This document shows, piece by piece, positions 61,345 to 64,000 of a stretch of 64,000 nt of DNA. The stretch lies in contig NZ_CP016543.2 of assembly GCF_001687665.2 (NCBI RefSeq), forward strand, positions 1,736,001 to 1,800,000. Direction: 5' to 3'. The number at the start of each line of letters is the position of its first letter. Positions within the stretch are counted from its first letter, which is position 1. The notes beneath the pieces were generated by a model. It was not told the DNA's origin, made no database searches, and saw only the letters and a list, made by a program, of their open reading frames with translations. This DNA comes from Planococcus donghaensis (GTDB taxonomy: Bacteria > Bacillota > Bacilli > Bacillales_A > Planococcaceae). The translations under genes were made by a program, and so were the position numbers.

Positions 61345-61941
61345 CTAGTCATCACTTTTAGGAAACTTCGTTGTATAAATATACCGTATCACCAAAATAA
61401 AAACGATAAGAACAGTCAACGAAACTAAAAATGCTTGTATGTGATCGAGAATGGTTTCATAGGCATATGGAAACGTTCTGCCGACATTGAAATAAATAAA
61501 CATCCAAACAAATCCCGCTGAATACGCAAACAACATATAACGCATGATCGGAAATCGATTTGCTCCCACTACATACGGCATGGCCCAACGGATTCCTGGA
61601 AGGAAAAAACTAAAAGCTATTGCCCATTCTCCGTGCTTTTCCAAAAAGTGGCTAAAACGGCTAATTGCCTGCTTTAACGCAGTTTTATTCAAGCGATTTA
61701 GCAATCGATGTCCTAAGCTACGACCGATAAAGTACGCGAATGTATTGCTGGTGATCAAACCTGCATATGCGGATAAAAAAGCATAATAAGGATTAAAGTT
61801 GCTAATCTCAGTTAAGACGCCTGAAAATGCTGCTGCCACTTCATTTGGAATCGGCAAACCAAATAACAGCAGCCAATTAAACACAAACATGCTAAAATAC
61901 CCATATTTTTGCACCAATTCTAGAAGAAACGAAATATCCAT
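61345..61941 (-). CDS. DedA family membrane protein
   Basis: 198 residues, about five membrane segments. LLFGLPIPNEVAAAFSGVL, FAYFIGRSLGHRLL and FFLPGIRWAMPYVVGANRFP carry the conserved DedA features. The family includes flippases recycling undecaprenyl phosphate or phosphatidylethanolamine. AAGGCGG upstream of the ATG. Confidence 0.9.
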   Translation of the reverse strand: MDISFLLELVQKYGYFSMFVFNWLLLFGLPIPNEVAAAFSGVLTEISNFNPYYAFLSAYAGLITSNTFAYFIGRSLGHRLLNRLNKTALKQAISRFSHFLEKHGEWAIAFSFFLPGIRWAMPYVVGANRFPIMRYMLFAYSAGFVWMFIYFNVGRTFPYAYETILDHIQAFLVSLTVLIVFILVIRYIYTTKFPKSDD

Positions 61942-61981
61942 GGACTTCGACCGCCTTAGGTGTTCTTTCCTATATCATGAC

Positions 61982-62021
61982 AAAAAAAAGATAGTCCTGC
62001 AACGCAGGACTATCTTTTTTA
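61982..62021. terminator. Terminator of odhAB
   Basis: AAAAAAGATAGTCCTGC and GCAGGACTATCTTTTTT around AAC, a perfect 17-bp stem with T/A runs on both sides; it follows odhB on the minus strand. Confidence 0.92.
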
Positions 62022-62028
62022 AAAAATA

Positions 62029-63291
62029 TTAAGATTCAAGCAATAAATCTTCTGGGTTTTCAATCATATCTTTAACCATTTTCAAGAAACCAACAGAATC
62101 GCTTCCGTCAATTACACGGTGGTCATAAGAAAGTGCAACGTACATCATTGGACGAATTTGAACTTCGTCACCAATTGCAACAGGACGTTTTTGGATTGTG
62201 TGCATTCCAAGAATACCAACCTGTGTACCATTTAAAATTGGTGTAGACATCAATGAACCAAATACGCCACCGTTCGTGATTGTAAACGAACCGCCTGTCA
62301 TATCAGCCATTGAAAGTTTTTTGTCACGAGCTTTTTTAGCAAGTTCGCCGATTGTCGCTTCGATTTCTGCAAAGTTCTTTTTGTCCGTATCGCGAACGAT
62401 TGGTACAACAAGTCCTTCTTCAGTTGAAACGGCAATACCTACATCATAAAACTGTTTTAGCAATACGTCTGTACCATCTAATTCAGCGTTAACGTAAGGG
62501 TATTTTTTCAATGCAGCAGTTACTGCTTTTGTGAAGAATGACATAAAGCCAAGTTTCACATCATTGTTTTTAAGGAATTGATCTTTTTTACGGCTGCGTA
62601 ATGCCATAACGTTCGTCATATCAATTTCATTAAATGTAGTTAACATTGCAGTTGATTGTTTAACTTCAAGAAGACGTTTAGCAATTGTTTGACGACGTCT
62701 AGTCATTTTTTCACGAACAACGCGGCCGTTTTCTTCGTCTGAAGAAGGTGCTGCTGCTTTTGGTGCTTCCGCTTTAGCAGCAGGTGCACTTGCTGCAGGT
62801 TTTGAACCATGCGCTTCTACATCTTGAACGCGTACACGTCCCATAGGATCTACTGGGGTAATTGCTGCAAGATCGATTCCTTTTTCACGAGCTAATTTGC
62901 GCGCTGCAGGACTTGCAATTGTGCGATCAGAAGAAGATTGCTCTTCAGCCGCTTTGTCTTCAGCCACAGGTTCTTGAGCAGCAGGAGCTTCTGTTTTAGC
63001 AGGCTCTTCTGATTTTTGCGGAGCTTCTTCTGCTTTAGGAGCAGCAGATTCGCCAGAACCTTCGCCTACGATTGCGATTACTTGTCCAACTTCAACTGTA
63101 TCGCCTTCTTGTGCCAAATGTTCTTGAACAACTCCAGCTTCTTCAGAAATAACTTCAACGTTTACTTTATCTGTTTCTAATTCAACGATGAATTCTCCCT
63201 TTTCAACTGTTTCGCCCGGCTGTTTAAGCCACTGAGCGATTGTTCCTTCTGTAATCGATTCTGCTAATTCTGGTACTTTGATCTCTGCCAC
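62029..63291 (-). CDS. odhB: 2-Oxoglutarate dehydrogenase E2 (dihydrolipoyl succinyltransferase)
   Basis: 420 residues. An N-terminal lipoyl domain with the lipoylated lysine in [11 protein letters not shown]; an Ala/Pro/Glu-rich linker from about residue 80; the E1/E3-binding domain [16 protein letters not shown]; a second linker; and the catalytic domain with [10 protein letters not shown] and [10 protein letters not shown]. Transfers succinyl to CoA in the TCA cycle. Follows odhA after 24 bases; GGAGGAA precedes the ATG. Confidence 0.96.
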   Translation of the reverse strand: MAEIKVPELAESITEGTIAQWLKQPGETVEKGEFIVELETDKVNVEVISEEAGVVQEHLAQEGDTVEVGQVIAIVGEGSGESAAPKAEEAPQKSEEPAKTEAPAAQEPVAEDKAAEEQSSSDRTIASPAARKLAREKGIDLAAITPVDPMGRVRVQDVEAHGSKPAASAPAAKAEAPKAAAPSSDEENGRVVREKMTRRRQTIAKRLLEVKQSTAMLTTFNEIDMTNVMALRSRKKDQFLKNNDVKLGFMSFFTKAVTAALKKYPYVNAELDGTDVLLKQFYDVGIAVSTEEGLVVPIVRDTDKKNFAEIEATIGELAKKARDKKLSMADMTGGSFTITNGGVFGSLMSTPILNGTQVGILGMHTIQKRPVAIGDEVQIRPMMYVALSYDHRVIDGSDSVGFLKMVKDMIENPEDLLLES

Positions 63292-63315
63292 AAAAAATTC
63301 CTCCTTAGGTTATCC

Positions 63316-64000
63316 TTACAATTTAGCTAATGCTTCGTCAATGATACGTGTTTGTTCTACTTTATGTGCTTCGCCATCGCCTTCTGCTGGGCTTTGACGT
63401 TGGATACGACCGAAGTATTTCACTTCTTTGCCGTCACCTAATTCACGCAAGTAAGGGTCTGCAAATGTCCATGACCCCATGTTCATTGGTTCTTCTTGTA
63501 CCCAAGCCAACTCTTTAGCATTAGGGTAACGATCTACAATCGCTTTAATCTTCTCAGCTGGGAATGGATACAATTGTTCTACACGAACAATGTGCGCCCA
63601 TTCGTAGCCTGTACCATCTTTAACTCGTTCAGCTAAGTCAATTGCCATTTTACCACTTGCAAACAAAATACGTTTTACTTTTTTCACATTTTCGCCCATA
63701 TTCGGCTGTTCAATAATGGTTTGGAAATGTCCTTCTGACAAATCATCTACGGATGCACCCACTAGAGGATGACGCAGCAATGATTTTGGTGACACAATAA
63801 TTAATGGACGAATCGATTCTTCTCCAAGCATTTTTGCCTGACGGCGTAAAATATGGAAATAGTTTGCTGCACTAGAAAGGTTGGCAACTGTCCAGTTGTT
63901 TTCAGCAGCCATTTGAAGATGTCTTTCTAAACGCGCACTCGAATGCTCCGGGCCTTGACCTTCGTAGCCGTGAGGCAGTAGCATAACTAAACCTGATTTT
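63316..64000 (-). CDS. odhA: 2-Oxoglutarate dehydrogenase E1 (partial, C-terminal part)
   Basis: The last 228 codons or so; the gene continues past the right edge of the window. [20 protein letters not shown] followed by [27 protein letters not shown], and [15 protein letters not shown] are the C-terminal thiamine-diphosphate transketolase domain of OdhA. Decarboxylates 2-oxoglutarate and passes succinyl to OdhB. No internal stop, so it is truncated only by the window. Confidence 0.95.
   Translation of the reverse strand, partial: KSGLVMLLPHGYEGQGPEHSSARLERHLQMAAENNWTVANLSSAANYFHILRRQAKMLGEESIRPLIIVSPKSLLRHPLVGASVDDLSEGHFQTIIEQPNMGENVKKVKRILFASGKMAIDLAERVKDGTGYEWAHIVRVEQLYPFPAEKIKAIVDRYPNAKELAWVQEEPMNMGSWTFADPYLRELGDGKEVKYFGRIQRQSPAEGDGEAHKVEQTRIIDEALAKL

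Overview
The window is a low-GC Firmicutes chromosome segment, most likely Bacillales and probably a Planococcaceae-type genome (Planococcus or a relative). The reasons are the many orthologues of Bacillus subtilis genes (ald, fdhD, fdh alpha plus DUF1641, ykoFEDC, pbuE, ykpA, xpaC-yaaN, yojN-yojO, odhAB), strong AGGAGG-type ribosome sites with frequent GTG and TTG starts, FapR and cre-like operators, and Bacillales-type adenine and TPP riboswitches. No tRNA, rRNA, CRISPR array or prophage was seen. The genus is inference; the order-level call is firm.

Layout. 0-2.5 kb: alanine dehydrogenase, a PgeF-like multicopper oxidoreductase, the tail of a dead MFS gene and a GC-rich dispersed repeat. 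2.5-13 kb: a formate oxidation and molybdenum cofactor island. The tightly overlapping leftward operon moeA-mobB-moaE-moaD-mobA-moaA makes the cofactor, an OFA-type MFS carrier may move formate or oxalate, fdhD activates the enzyme, and the rightward fdh alpha plus DUF1641 pair is the dehydrogenase. The fdh leader carries tandem promoters, a cre-like site and a terminator. 13-15.6 kb: a nested mobile region in which an IS231-like IS4-family element with a perfect 11-bp target duplication sits inside a dispersed repeat, which lies between two copies of the fdh terminator hairpin; a 21-bp-period array follows. 15.9-28.9 kb: isocitrate lyase, a small zinc-ribbon protein, a methyltransferase and an acetyltransferase, proline dehydrogenase, a phosphoesterase, an iron/phosphonate-type ABC importer, an IDEAL-domain protein, FapR-controlled fabH, a secreted GDSL hydrolase and a BI-1 family membrane protein.

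29-38 kb is more accessory: small unknown genes, a WGR-domain protein, a frameshifted luciferase-like oxidoreductase, AIM24, a Gfo/Idh dehydrogenase, then VWA, macro-domain, potassium-channel and HNH-nuclease genes. 38-43.4 kb holds the adenine-riboswitch purine efflux pump pbuE and the TPP-riboswitch thiamine/HMP ECF transporter ykoFEDC. 43.4-47.2 kb is a secreted phospholipase D-like protein and a secreted glycerophosphodiester phosphodiesterase, flanked by an imperfect direct repeat of about 195 bp. 47.2-64 kb is mostly core: short Spo0M, AI-2E-family permease, LCP ligase, msrA, a CynX-type MFS, ABC-F ykpA, cold-shock proteins, xpaC-yaaN, a second 21-bp-period array, yojN-yojO, DedA and the 2-oxoglutarate dehydrogenase operon, which runs off the right end.

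The least explained structures are the two intergenic arrays with an exact 21-bp period and unrelated core words, the terminator-like hairpins in the fdh and csp leaders, the nested insertion downstream of fdh, and the macro/VWA/channel/HNH neighbourhood.
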